From: UBA6136 sp964386975
GTDB taxonomy: Bacteria > Pseudomonadota > Gammaproteobacteria > Methylococcales > Methylococcaceae
NCBI GenBank assembly: GCA_964386975.1
Contig: CAYLUS010000025.1
Coordinates: 1 to 31,912, forward strand
Length of the DNA: 31,912 nt
Reading direction: 5' to 3'
In this document: positions 14,950-23,044 of the stretch, piece after piece
Layout of the letters: each line of letters begins with the position of its first letter
Position numbering within the stretch: the first letter of the stretch is position 1
Position numbers and translations under genes: made by a program
Notes under the pieces: model-generated
Database searches by the model: none
What the model was told of the DNA's origin: nothing
The model's input: only the letters and a program-made list of their open reading frames with translations

Positions 14950-17136
14950 ATGAAGCACTCGCATTACCACACAGCGCTTGAAGGTCTGCCCGATGCGGAT
15001 CTGGAGGCTCGCCTCTCCAGTGGCTATCAGGATGCCGAACAGCAGCAGATCATTGAGGCGATTCGACTTGCCCGCCGGGCCCTTGAGGCGGATACCCAAC
15101 CTCGCCCGCGCGGCATCGATGTTGCCCTGACCGTCCATCAGCTGCGGGTCGATGCGACCACGGTCTGCGTGGCTCTTTTGAGCGACCCTTATCTCCGGGA
15201 AAGCCTCGACCCGAGCGTCATCGAACGCCAATTTGGCACCAAAACGGCCGAATTGGTGCAAAAAGTAAATTGGCTGAATACCTTCGACGAGTACCACAAG
15301 GCCGAGCGCAAGGCCCCCGATCAGGCTGAACTCCTGAGAAGCATGCTGCTCGCAGTCGTCAATGACGTGCGTGCCGTTCTGGTCAAGCTGGCCTATCGCC
15401 TCGAGCGGCTCCGACTGCTCAAAAATCAGCCAAACCGTGATTTAAAACGGGATATCGCGCTTGAGACGCTGGATCTCTTTACACCCCTCGCGAACCGGCT
15501 TGGACTTGGACAGTTGAAATGGGAAATGGAGGACCTGTCGTTTCGCTACCTCGAGCCTGAGGAATACAAGCGCCTGGCAAAATCCCTCGCATCCAATCGG
15601 GTGGCACGGGAAAGCTTTGTTCAGCACTTCATCATGGACCTCAAGACCAAACTCGATGCGGCCGGGATCAAGGCCCGCGTATTTGGGAGGCCCAAGCACA
15701 TCTACAGCATTCACAAAAAAATCGAGCGCAAGGACATTCCATTGGAGGAACTCTATGACCTCCATGCCGTGAGGGTCATCGTCAAGGACATTCAGACCTG
15801 CTACTCGGTTCTCGGTCTTGTTCACAGCGCCTGGTTACACATTCCCAAGGAGTTGGATGACTACATTGCCAACCCTAAGACCAATGGCTACCAGTCGCTG
15901 CATACCGTTGTCATCGGCCCGGAGGGGCGACCGGTCGAGATACAGATCAGAACCGATGAAATGCACAGCTTTGCAGAATTCGGTGTCGCGGCCCATTGGC
16001 GCTACAAAGAGGGAAGCCGTCAGGATCAGGCGCTCGACCGCAACGTCAATACCCTGCGCAAGCTGCTGGAGCACCCCGATGATGAGCAGGGAATTCTTGA
16101 CTCATTCCGCTCCGAGGTCTTCGAGGACCAGATCTTTGTACTAACCCCCAAAGGGTTGGTGATCCGTCTTCGCAAAGGTGCAACGCCGGTCGATTTTGCC
16201 TACGCCATCCACACCGAGGTAGGACACCGTTGCCGCGGCGCCAAGGTCAACGGCCGCATGGTGCCATTGACCCACCCGCTTCAGTCCGGTGAAAAAGTCG
16301 AAATACTGACGGCAAAACAGGGTGGACCCAGCCTTGGCTGGATTGACGCGCACCTTGGCTATGTCAAAACATCGCATGCCCGCAACAAGATCCGGGCCTG
16401 GTTCCGACAGCAGGACCATGAGCGGCACATGAAAGCGGGGAAACAGGTCTTCGATCAGGAGAGGCAGCGCCTCGGGATCCGCGAGGTCGACCTTGAGCAA
16501 CTGACACGACACTTCCACCTGCAGCGCCCGGAGGACCTTCTTCTGGCCCTCGGTCGCGCCGATATCACTGCGGCTCAGTTGGTTGCCGCTTTAAAACCGG
16601 AATCACTGACACCCAAAGCCCCGACCCGTCCAGCATCCCGGCGAAGGACAAGTGCGCCCGCAAGTGCACGCGCCGAAGAGATCACAATCCAGGGTGTGCG
16701 CAATCTGGTCACGCACCTGGCCCGTTGCTGCGAACCCGGGCCCGGAGACCCCATCATCGGTTTTGTAACGGTCATGCGCGGGATCGCGATTCATCGAAAA
16801 GATTGCCCGAACATTTCGCGGCTGTCGCCTGAAAAACAGGGCCGGCTCATGGACGTATCATGGGGTGTTGAATCAGATGGCTTTCCCGTGGATATCGAGG
16901 TTCGCGCGCTGGACCGCAAGGGGCTTCTAAAAGACATCACCCAAGTCTTGGCCGCAGAGCACATCAATATCCTTAGGACTCACAGCCACGGGGATACCAG
17001 CGATCATTCGGTGATCATGCAGATTCAGGTTGAAGTCAGCCATCTCGGCCAGCTCAGTCACGCGCTGACCCAGATCTCAGGCATACACAACATTCTGGAA
17101 GTGCACCGAAAAGAGAGTCAGCAGACCCTGAACTGA
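14950..17136 (+). CDS. relA: Monofunctional (p)ppGpp synthetase RelA
   Basis: Ribosome-linked stringent-response enzyme of 728 residues that makes (p)ppGpp. Domains in order: an HD-like region at about 60-200, a synthetase domain at about 240-350 (HIYSIHKKIE, NGYQSLHTVV, VEIQIRTDEMH), a TGS domain at about 386-448 (VLTPKGLVIRLRKGATPVDFA), a linker or zinc-finger region with CC near 590, and a C-terminal ACT domain. The substrate-loop motif at 301-304 is ELDD, the EXDD form of monofunctional RelA, not the RXKD of SpoT. The HD residues expected in an active hydrolase are replaced (LLSDPYL where bifunctional enzymes have LLHDVVED). A separate SpoT would be expected elsewhere in the genome. Confidence 0.94.
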   Translation: MKHSHYHTALEGLPDADLEARLSSGYQDAEQQQIIEAIRLARRALEADTQPRPRGIDVALTVHQLRVDATTVCVALLSDPYLRESLDPSVIERQFGTKTAELVQKVNWLNTFDEYHKAERKAPDQAELLRSMLLAVVNDVRAVLVKLAYRLERLRLLKNQPNRDLKRDIALETLDLFTPLANRLGLGQLKWEMEDLSFRYLEPEEYKRLAKSLASNRVARESFVQHFIMDLKTKLDAAGIKARVFGRPKHIYSIHKKIERKDIPLEELYDLHAVRVIVKDIQTCYSVLGLVHSAWLHIPKELDDYIANPKTNGYQSLHTVVIGPEGRPVEIQIRTDEMHSFAEFGVAAHWRYKEGSRQDQALDRNVNTLRKLLEHPDDEQGILDSFRSEVFEDQIFVLTPKGLVIRLRKGATPVDFAYAIHTEVGHRCRGAKVNGRMVPLTHPLQSGEKVEILTAKQGGPSLGWIDAHLGYVKTSHARNKIRAWFRQQDHERHMKAGKQVFDQERQRLGIREVDLEQLTRHFHLQRPEDLLLALGRADITAAQLVAALKPESLTPKAPTRPASRRRTSAPASARAEEITIQGVRNLVTHLARCCEPGPGDPIIGFVTVMRGIAIHRKDCPNISRLSPEKQGRLMDVSWGVESDGFPVDIEVRALDRKGLLKDITQVLAAEHINILRTHSHGDTSDHSVIMQIQVEVSHLGQLSHALTQISGIHNILEVHRKESQQTLN

Positions 17137-17141
17137 GATTG

Positions 17142-17175
17142 TCTGGCCTTAAGACGCCGAATTCTCTGGCCAGAG
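17142..17175. repeat. Inverted repeats between convergent relA and propeller gene
   Basis: TCTGGCC (17142-17148) pairs with GGCCAGA (17168-17174), and CTCTGGCCAGAG (17164-17175) is itself a perfect 12-bp palindrome. The site lies in the 69-base gap between two converging genes. There is no U-run on either strand, so a terminator role is only possible, and a protein-binding site is the alternative. Confidence 0.35.
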
Positions 17176-17205
17176 GCAGTCTGAGCAGCGGGGGATTGAG
17201 TTGGT

Positions 17206-18180
17206 TTATTTCGCAATGGAAATGCCCCAAGGCTCTTCACCCACCGCCACCGAACGCTCGACCTTACGCGTCTTGAGGTTGATGATCGAGAGATCATTGC
17301 TCATACCGTTCGCGGTATAAAGATAACCCTGATCTGGACCCAGACTGAGATTCCAGACCCGCTGCCCGACGAGCCAGTAGGCCTCAACCGCGAGGGTTTG
17401 GGCATTGACCACCGCAATGCGGTTCGAGGGTCCAAGGGCGACGTAAGCCCACTTCCGTTCCCGGTCGATCTGGATGCCAACCGGCTGCAACTTTTCCTGG
17501 GTGACGCCTGGAACAGAAAAGGAAACCCGACCCAGGGGTTGTTTGGTCTGGGTATCCATCACCGTCACCGTTCCGGCGATCTCAGAGGAAACCCACACTT
17601 GCTTGCCATCTTGGGTGAAGTGACAGGCCCTCGGACGCGCATCAACCATGGTGTTTTCCTCCACGGTTAATGTCTCGGTATTGATCCAGTGAGCCATGCT
17701 TGTGGTCTCACTGGTACTAACCACCCAGCGCCCATCCGGACTTGCGCAGATTCCCTCCGGCTCCAGTCCAACACGGATTTCCCTGATCGCCTTGCGGGTC
17801 CCAAGGTCAATCACGGTCACCTGACTGTCGTCCTCGTTGGATGCAAACAGCCGCTTGCCGTCGGGGGTCAGAACAAAGGTCTCAGGATCTTTTCCCGATG
17901 GCAGCCTGGCGATCAACTTCTGGCTGGCCGCATCAAATTGCTTGATGGTGTTTTCCTCGCTGACCGCAACAAAAAAGGACTTCTGATCCGGGGCCAGAAC
18001 CAGGCCCCGCGGGCGTTTCCCCACCTTGACTCGCGTTATCACCCGGCCATCGGGAACCGAAACCAAGGCAACTGCATTTCCCGATTCCAGAGAAACGTAG
18101 GCCACATCGGCTGTAGAAAGCCGGGAATGGCCCAGCAGCACGATCGCCAACAGCAAAATACCGATGCATTTGTTCAGCAT
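17206..18180 (-). CDS. YVTN/YncE-like periplasmic beta-propeller protein
   Basis: Secreted protein of about 324 residues. A signal peptide (MLNKCIGILLLAIVLLGHSR to about STA) is followed by seven or so repeats of the YVTN beta-propeller type, such as PRGLVLAPDQKSFFVAVSE, TFVLTPDGKRLFASNEDD and GYLYTANGMSNDLSIIN. No haem motif or catalytic signature is seen. The ligand is unknown. E. coli YncE, a propeller of this type, is encoded next to the TonB-dependent receptor YncD, and here too the gene follows a receptor gene by 83 bases on the same strand. Upstream in-frame starts (GTG 18249, ATG 18216) would place extra residues before the signal peptide, so I chose ATG 18180. Confidence 0.85.
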   Translation of the reverse strand: MLNKCIGILLLAIVLLGHSRLSTADVAYVSLESGNAVALVSVPDGRVITRVKVGKRPRGLVLAPDQKSFFVAVSEENTIKQFDAASQKLIARLPSGKDPETFVLTPDGKRLFASNEDDSQVTVIDLGTRKAIREIRVGLEPEGICASPDGRWVVSTSETTSMAHWINTETLTVEENTMVDARPRACHFTQDGKQVWVSSEIAGTVTVMDTQTKQPLGRVSFSVPGVTQEKLQPVGIQIDRERKWAYVALGPSNRIAVVNAQTLAVEAYWLVGQRVWNLSLGPDQGYLYTANGMSNDLSIINLKTRKVERSVAVGEEPWGISIAK

Positions 18181-18263
18181 ATGAAATCGAAGCCTCGTGG
18201 AGATACCTGCCATCATTAAAACCGAGATCGGGGCAGACGCACAGCCCACAGCGGATTCAGACT

Positions 18264-20714
18264 CTAAAAGGACAATCTGATGCCCGCCCAGCCACCGGCA
18301 GGTGCGCCTGGCCCGATGAATCGCGGATTAGTGAATCCAGAGCCTAGCGTCTCGCCTGCATCACCAAAGTTGCCAAAATTGCCATACTGCTTGTTGAACA
18401 GGTTATCGACGCGCCCAAACACGCTGAAATTCTTGTTATAGCGGTATTCGGCCAGCAGGTTGAAAATGACGAATCCGGGAACAGGCGGATTCTGGTTGGC
18501 CTCATCCCCACGAAAATACTGGTAACTCTGATAGTTCATGTTGGCACTGAAGGTAAAGCCATCAAACACCAGCCAATCGGCATAGAGTTTCAGTACATTC
18601 TGGGGAACGCCGGGAATAGAATCGCCCGGGCTCACAAACGTCTGACCCATCGCATTCGCATAGGGATTATTGGGGCTGTTCGCGACGAAAGGCGTCTGAA
18701 ACGTCGCATCAAGATACATGTAGTTGACCCCGAATCGCACCGGATCGTAATCCGCATTGATTCCGAGTTCGAGACCTTGCCGCAGCGTTTGACCTACATT
18801 TGAAAAATAGCCCTGCCCGGCCAGAGTTCCGCTGTTGATAAACAGAATGTCATCATCGCTGACCGTATTGAAATAACCGAGATTCCAGTCAAATCCCCCA
18901 CCCATGAATTTTTTCACCTGGCCCCTGAAACCGGCTTCGGCTGTCTTGGCAACCACTTGCTGTAAGGGTGGATCGGAGAGAAAGGCATTCGGCACCCGAC
19001 AGGGACGCAAGGGATTGGCACAGGAGAGTTCGACAGCCGTTGGCGCCCGATTGGCCTCGTTGTAACTGGCGTAGGTCATGAATTCCTCAGTGAAGGCATA
19101 GGTTATGCCCCCTGAGGGGTTGAAGCGCTGGTAGTTATGGTTGCCATCGAGCTCCGTCCCTAATTGGTCGTAAAGATTGACTTGAGCCTGGTTGTAGCGG
19201 CCAGCCGCGGTCAGCGAGAGCTGCTCATTTACATTAAAGGTGTCGGTAAAGAAAGCGCCGTAATAGGTTGTGCTGGTGTTCAGTCTGACCATGGCCTCCT
19301 CAACCAGACTGCCGGTCGCAATGGCGCCACGACTGGGTGAGAGAAACCCAAGCTCAGAATTGGCACTGTAGGTGGTGTTGCCCTCATCGTAACTCCCCCC
19401 CACCGTCAATCGATTTTCATAGCCGAAGATATCCTGCAGGAAAGCGCCCTGAACGCTTCCGCCAGCCGTTCGCATGTTGGTTTGCGTCGTGTTTTGAGTG
19501 GCCGTGCTGTTGAACCGGGTCTGCCGGATCAATTTCCCATTGGCATCAATCAGCGGTTCTTGTTCGTCGCCCTCCTGCTGACAGAGGTAACCGGTCAGAT
19601 TGGGGTCCTGGCAAGCCTCCACATCAGAATTGTCCCCATTTAAGGTCGGCACCAGCGTCTGGCGGTAATAGGCCGTTCCGGACAGCTCGATCTTGTCGCT
19701 AAGCCAGGTTGTGCCTTGGAGCGAGGACAGGAACATTTGGGTGTTGGTGGTGTCCGGGTGGGTGAAAACGGCGTTTTTTTGCAGGTCATAGAGCTGAATC
19801 GGGACGGTTCCATTGCCCGTCATGCTGCTGCCGTTGCCTGCCAGAGTGAGATCGACATCGGATTTTTCTCCCCGCCAACTAAAGGTGCCAAGCCCCTGCA
19901 GGACACTGGTGGGGGAGTATTGGCGCCACCCCTCTTCGCCAAAATTACGAAGGTCAATGTAATAGCCGAATGTGCCGTCGTTCCAACCTGAACTCAGCTC
20001 TTCGATATTGCGGCCAAACGAACCCCCATAGACTTCAGCCTGATGACCGGGCGAGGAGAAACCGGTCTTGGTTTTCATCGAAATGGCGCCCCCAAGGCTG
20101 TTGAGGCCATAGACGGCATTAGAGCCGGAGTGCAGATCCATGCGCTCGATGGCGCCCTCTGAAATGAAATTCCAGTTGACGGTATCCCCAAAGATTTCAT
20201 TCATTCGCACCCCATTGAGATAGACCGAGAGGCCCTGGGGCACCCCGAGTAGCGGCGAGGCTGAAAAGCCGCGAAACTGGACATCGGGCTGCATGGGGTT
20301 ATTCTGCGCATCGTTGATGGAAACACTTCCCATATAGCGGCGCATGTAATCAGGAAGGGTCCAGGCTTGCGTTTCCTCCATCTCATCCGAAGTGACACTC
20401 TGGACGGGCGAGGGAATCTTGTATATAGACACCCCGGTCTCTGGTGCACTCAATGGAGTCACCCCAATGACATGCACTTCATCAAGCTCGATCATCTCCC
20501 CGTTAGAAGCGGCATTAAGCCTTTCCCGATCGAGTACCGGCTCACTGGCCTTGCTTGGATCGCTCCGCTCGTTACTCGGGAGATCCATTTCACTGGTCCG
20601 GGGCGATGGGCCCTCACGATCGCGGACAGTATCAGCCCCGGCATTTTGGGCCATCAGCCCGCTGCCGATCAGCATAGACGTGATGAGCGCCGGAAAAAAC
20701 GGATGCGACTTCAT
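18264..20714 (-). CDS. TonB-dependent outer-membrane receptor
   Basis: Outer-membrane transporter of about 816 residues. Signal peptide: MKSHPFFPALITSMLIGSGL to about NAGA. A TonB-box-like ELDEVHVIG lies near the mature N-terminus after a charged extension, then the plug domain (VTSDEMEETQAWTLPDYM, LNGVRMNEIFGDTVNWN, NAVYGLNSLGGAISMKTK) and a 22-strand-type barrel ending in Phe (GWAGIRLSF). Two Cys pairs lie in predicted outer loops (EACQDPNLTGYLC and ELSCANPLRPC). The substrate is not identifiable from sequence. The ATG shares one base with the stop of the 79-residue ORF upstream (TGATG). TonB, ExbB and ExbD are not in the window. Confidence 0.93.
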   Translation of the reverse strand: MKSHPFFPALITSMLIGSGLMAQNAGADTVRDREGPSPRTSEMDLPSNERSDPSKASEPVLDRERLNAASNGEMIELDEVHVIGVTPLSAPETGVSIYKIPSPVQSVTSDEMEETQAWTLPDYMRRYMGSVSINDAQNNPMQPDVQFRGFSASPLLGVPQGLSVYLNGVRMNEIFGDTVNWNFISEGAIERMDLHSGSNAVYGLNSLGGAISMKTKTGFSSPGHQAEVYGGSFGRNIEELSSGWNDGTFGYYIDLRNFGEEGWRQYSPTSVLQGLGTFSWRGEKSDVDLTLAGNGSSMTGNGTVPIQLYDLQKNAVFTHPDTTNTQMFLSSLQGTTWLSDKIELSGTAYYRQTLVPTLNGDNSDVEACQDPNLTGYLCQQEGDEQEPLIDANGKLIRQTRFNSTATQNTTQTNMRTAGGSVQGAFLQDIFGYENRLTVGGSYDEGNTTYSANSELGFLSPSRGAIATGSLVEEAMVRLNTSTTYYGAFFTDTFNVNEQLSLTAAGRYNQAQVNLYDQLGTELDGNHNYQRFNPSGGITYAFTEEFMTYASYNEANRAPTAVELSCANPLRPCRVPNAFLSDPPLQQVVAKTAEAGFRGQVKKFMGGGFDWNLGYFNTVSDDDILFINSGTLAGQGYFSNVGQTLRQGLELGINADYDPVRFGVNYMYLDATFQTPFVANSPNNPYANAMGQTFVSPGDSIPGVPQNVLKLYADWLVFDGFTFSANMNYQSYQYFRGDEANQNPPVPGFVIFNLLAEYRYNKNFSVFGRVDNLFNKQYGNFGNFGDAGETLGSGFTNPRFIGPGAPAGGWAGIRLSF

Positions 20715-20953
20715 CAGAAAATCCGAAAAAGCCCTTGGTGCTTCAACACCAACGCGCCATTGGTTGCCGGTCGAAACAGCATGGCCTGCAAGTGCGGACC
20801 TTGCGGCGCCAAGTCCACCTGCAGACTGGGACATTCGTGCCCAAGGCCGGTGAAACTCGTTTTGGCCATGGACCCGATGTCACCCATCGGATCTGCCTTA
20901 AGCCGGATCGCATCTTTAGGGCAGGCGCCTGTCAAGGTGACCCTGTCGTTCAT
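20714..20953 (-). CDS. Small protein of unknown function, coupled to the TonB receptor
   Basis: A 79-residue ORF that I do not recognise. AGGGG (20962-20966) lies 8 bases before the ATG at 20953, a good ribosome-binding site, and the stop TGA overlaps the receptor start as TGATG. Both features argue that it is translated. The protein has no signal peptide or membrane segment. It has two Cys residues (GACPKD and GHECPS), a Gly/Met-rich middle and a beta-like end (LQAMLFRPATNGALVLKHQGLFRIF). It sits between the response regulator and the receptor in the same orientation. It might instead be only a translated leader for the receptor. Confidence 0.6.
   Translation of the reverse strand: MNDRVTLTGACPKDAIRLKADPMGDIGSMAKTSFTGLGHECPSLQVDLAPQGPHLQAMLFRPATNGALVLKHQGLFRIF
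20726..20752 (-). promoter_or_regulatory. Terminator-like hairpin just before the TonB receptor start
   Basis: On the minus strand TTGGTG, a TTGAAG loop and CACCAA form a 6-bp stem, followed by GGGC and TTTTT. The structure ends 12 bases before the receptor ATG and lies inside the last codons of the small ORF. It could act as an attenuator or be melted by ribosomes translating the small ORF. Confidence 0.35.
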
Positions 20954-21013
20954 CGGAAATACCCCTACGGTTACTGGACTAGCTACTTTAAGCAAGACCC
21001 TGCATCAACCCTA

Positions 21014-21026
21014 GGGAAGATTTCCC
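21014..21026. promoter_or_regulatory. Inverted repeat GGGAA-N3-TTCCC upstream of the small ORF
   Basis: A perfect 5-bp inverted repeat with a 3-base spacer lies about 60 bases upstream of the small ORF that precedes the receptor gene. A near-identical repeat with a 4-base spacer occurs in the control region at 23733-23746. It may be a binding site for the adjacent NarL-type regulator. Confidence 0.3.
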
Positions 21027-21048
21027 GAAAACCTCTCTTTAGAGAGAG
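21027..21048 (-). terminator. Weak terminator-like hairpin at the response regulator stop
   Basis: On the minus strand CTCTCT, a CTAA loop and AGAGAG are followed by GTTTTC. The stem has three GC pairs only and contains the stop codon of the response regulator. If it works, it would partly separate the sensor genes from the receptor genes. Confidence 0.28.
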
Positions 21049-21689
21049 CGACCCCGTGTCACCATGAATTGGGTCGCGACACTGACCAACTCCGTGTTCG
21101 AGTTCAAACTCAGTTTCTCCTTGATCAGCACTGCGTAGTTGGAGACGGTTTTACTCGTCACTTGAAGAAGATCCGCAATCTCCTTGGAGTCGCAGCCCTT
21201 TCCCATCAACTGGAAGATTTCAAACTCCCGGGCGGATAGAGCCCGCATCGGATCGTGATAAGGCCGGACGTTTCTATGAGCGGCGATCACCGGGTGAGCA
21301 CCGGTATAGGGTTTTCCGCTCGCCACGACACGAACCGCCTCGATCATTTCCTGAGGCGAGCAGCTTTTGCACAGATATCCGAAGGCCCCCGTATCCAGCG
21401 CACGACTCACATAAATGGGCTCGTCATGGATACTAAAGATCAGGATCTTGGCGTCAGGATCCCGCTGGAGTATTCGTCGGGTCGCCTCCATGCCACTGAT
21501 TCCAGGCAGATTGAGATCCATGACGACGACATCGGGGGCAGACCGGCTGTACTGATCCACCGCCTCCTCGCCGGTCTGGACCTCAGCGATGACCGTGAAG
21601 GCCGGGTGCAGCTCCAGCAAAATGCGGTATCCGGCCCGAACCACAGCATGATCATCCACCAGCATCACATTAGCCACAGGCTCTGTCAT
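21039..21689 (-). CDS. NarL/FixJ-family response regulator
   Basis: DNA-binding response regulator of about 216 residues. The receiver domain has the acidic pair Asp12-Asp13, phospho-acceptor Asp58 in VVVMDLNLPG, Ser86 in IFSIHDE and Lys108 in YLCKS. The C-terminal LuxR-type helix-turn-helix reads LSAREFEIFQLMGKGCDSKEI and then TSKTVSNYAVLIKEKL. The frame opens at a TTG (21704), but GGAGAG about 7 bases before the ATG at 21689 supports the latter. It overlaps the kinase end by 20 bases, so the pair is almost certainly a cognate two-component system. Likely targets are the flanking receptor genes or the divergent RND genes. Confidence 0.94.
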   Translation of the reverse strand: MTEPVANVMLVDDHAVVRAGYRILLELHPAFTVIAEVQTGEEAVDQYSRSAPDVVVMDLNLPGISGMEATRRILQRDPDAKILIFSIHDEPIYVSRALDTGAFGYLCKSCSPQEMIEAVRVVASGKPYTGAHPVIAAHRNVRPYHDPMRALSAREFEIFQLMGKGCDSKEIADLLQVTSKTVSNYAVLIKEKLSLNSNTELVSVATQFMVTRGRSL

Positions 21690-23013
21690 CTGGAGACTCT
21701 CCAATTGGCAGGGTGATCCGGATTTCGAGCCCCTGACCCACCTGATTGATCAGGCTGAAGCGCCCTTTCAAACTGGCAACACGCTCTCGCATGCCCAACA
21801 AGCCAAAGCCGAGTTTCTGTGGCGGTACCATCATGCCCCGGCCGTTGTCCCGGAGGGTAAGCAAGATCGTAACCGAATCAACACGTTCGATCTGGATCAT
21901 GACGCGATCCCCGCCTGAGTGGCGCAGGGTATTTGTCAAAGCCTCCTGGATGATCCGATAAATCTCAAGGCTAGTACCCCCCTTTAATGCCTCGAGGGCG
22001 GGGTCGCACTGGAAATGAATCTCGAGTTCAGGTGCCGTTGTCCGCCAGTGATCGCACAGATCCAAGAGGGCCGCCTTCAAGCCCAGGTCCTCCAGAAGCA
22101 TCGGGCGCAAACGACGCATCAACGAACGCACCACGCTGAACAGGCGATCACACAATCGCTGGATTTCCTCATCCGCTCGGGTATCCAGATCCGGGTTCCC
22201 CACCATGGCCCGGCTCATCATCTTGATGGCCGTCAGGTTCTGACCAAATTCATCATGAATTTCCTGGGCAATACAGCGTCGTTCCTCCTCCTGAATCGCC
22301 AATGAGTGCCGCGTCAAGCCGCGAATTTCATCGCGGGAGGTCTTGAGCGAGGAAGACAGATGATTGATCCCATCGGAAATCCGATCCAGTTCTGAAAGTC
22401 CAAACCGAGGTAGGCGGGTATCGAAGTCACCCTTCTGCATGTCGTTCAGACTCCTCACAATCCGTCCGACAGGACGAAGCGCACGCCCTGCAATGAGGTG
22501 GACGGACAGATAGATAGCGAGCAACAGCAAGGCCTGCAAAAAAAGAAAGCCCCGGACCTCATCCCATGCTTCCCGAATTTCATCTTCTGCATAGGATTCA
22601 ACATGAACGAAAACCGGGCTCTCCTCCCCCCTTTTTATTTTTCGGACGATGCTGACCGGTTCTGAAACCACTGCCCAGCGAAACCAGTCCGGCACTGCAT
22701 TCAGCGTCCGGCTCTGACTCTGATCCACTTTCAGGGCAGGATGCACGGCGTCGTTACTGACCACAATCCGCAGATGCCGGAGTCGCTCCAGGTGAGCGAC
22801 CTTGTCAATCCATTCATGTAACCCAGAAGAGGTCAGATCCCCTGCCCTGAGGGCGGCATCAATGAGTCCGAGGGCCAAACTCACGCTGGCTCTGGCTTCA
22901 AGACGCACCGATTCACGTGCATCGCGAATGACCCAGACGGAACCCAAAGCGATGATCGTAAGGAGAATGCAGGCAATCGACAGGTTCAGTCGCGTCTCAA
23001 GACTCAACTTCAA
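21670..23013 (-). CDS. NarX/DegS-type sensor histidine kinase
   Basis: Inner-membrane sensor kinase of 447 residues. Membrane segment 1 is at about 10-29, a periplasmic sensor of about 125 residues follows, membrane segment 2 is at about 156-175, then HAMP (about 176-230), a HisKA_3 domain with the phospho-acceptor His253 in IAQEIHDEFGQN, and HATPase_c with DNGRGM and GFGLLGMRERV. The start is a TTG with GAGG 6 bases upstream (23020-23023). No ATG is available in frame near the family start. A mini-ORF overlaps this TTG. The periplasmic sensor shows no recognised domain. It is adjacent to a secreted PepSY protein that may tune its signal. Confidence 0.92.
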   Translation of the reverse strand: MKLSLETRLNLSIACILLTIIALGSVWVIRDARESVRLEARASVSLALGLIDAALRAGDLTSSGLHEWIDKVAHLERLRHLRIVVSNDAVHPALKVDQSQSRTLNAVPDWFRWAVVSEPVSIVRKIKRGEESPVFVHVESYAEDEIREAWDEVRGFLFLQALLLLAIYLSVHLIAGRALRPVGRIVRSLNDMQKGDFDTRLPRFGLSELDRISDGINHLSSSLKTSRDEIRGLTRHSLAIQEEERRCIAQEIHDEFGQNLTAIKMMSRAMVGNPDLDTRADEEIQRLCDRLFSVVRSLMRRLRPMLLEDLGLKAALLDLCDHWRTTAPELEIHFQCDPALEALKGGTSLEIYRIIQEALTNTLRHSGGDRVMIQIERVDSVTILLTLRDNGRGMMVPPQKLGFGLLGMRERVASLKGRFSLINQVGQGLEIRITLPIGESPDDRACG

Positions 23014-23036
23014 AGCGCACCTCGTCCAAGACGCAT
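23010..23036 (-). CDS. 8-codon mini-ORF overlapping the histidine kinase start
   Basis: ATG at 23036 opens MRLGRGAL and stops with a TGA that overlaps the kinase TTG start by two bases (TTGA). GAGGGG (23041-23046), partly in the PepSY stop, lies 4 bases upstream, so initiation here is plausible. It may deliver ribosomes to the weak TTG start. It could also mark a true ATG start with a one-base sequence error. Confidence 0.35.
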   Translation of the reverse strand: MRLGRGAL

Positions 23037-23044
23037 TGCGCCCC

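Noticed and set aside
20715..20834. In-frame extension of the TonB receptor upstream of 20714
   Set aside because: It would precede the signal peptide and overlaps the better supported 79-residue ORF in a different frame.
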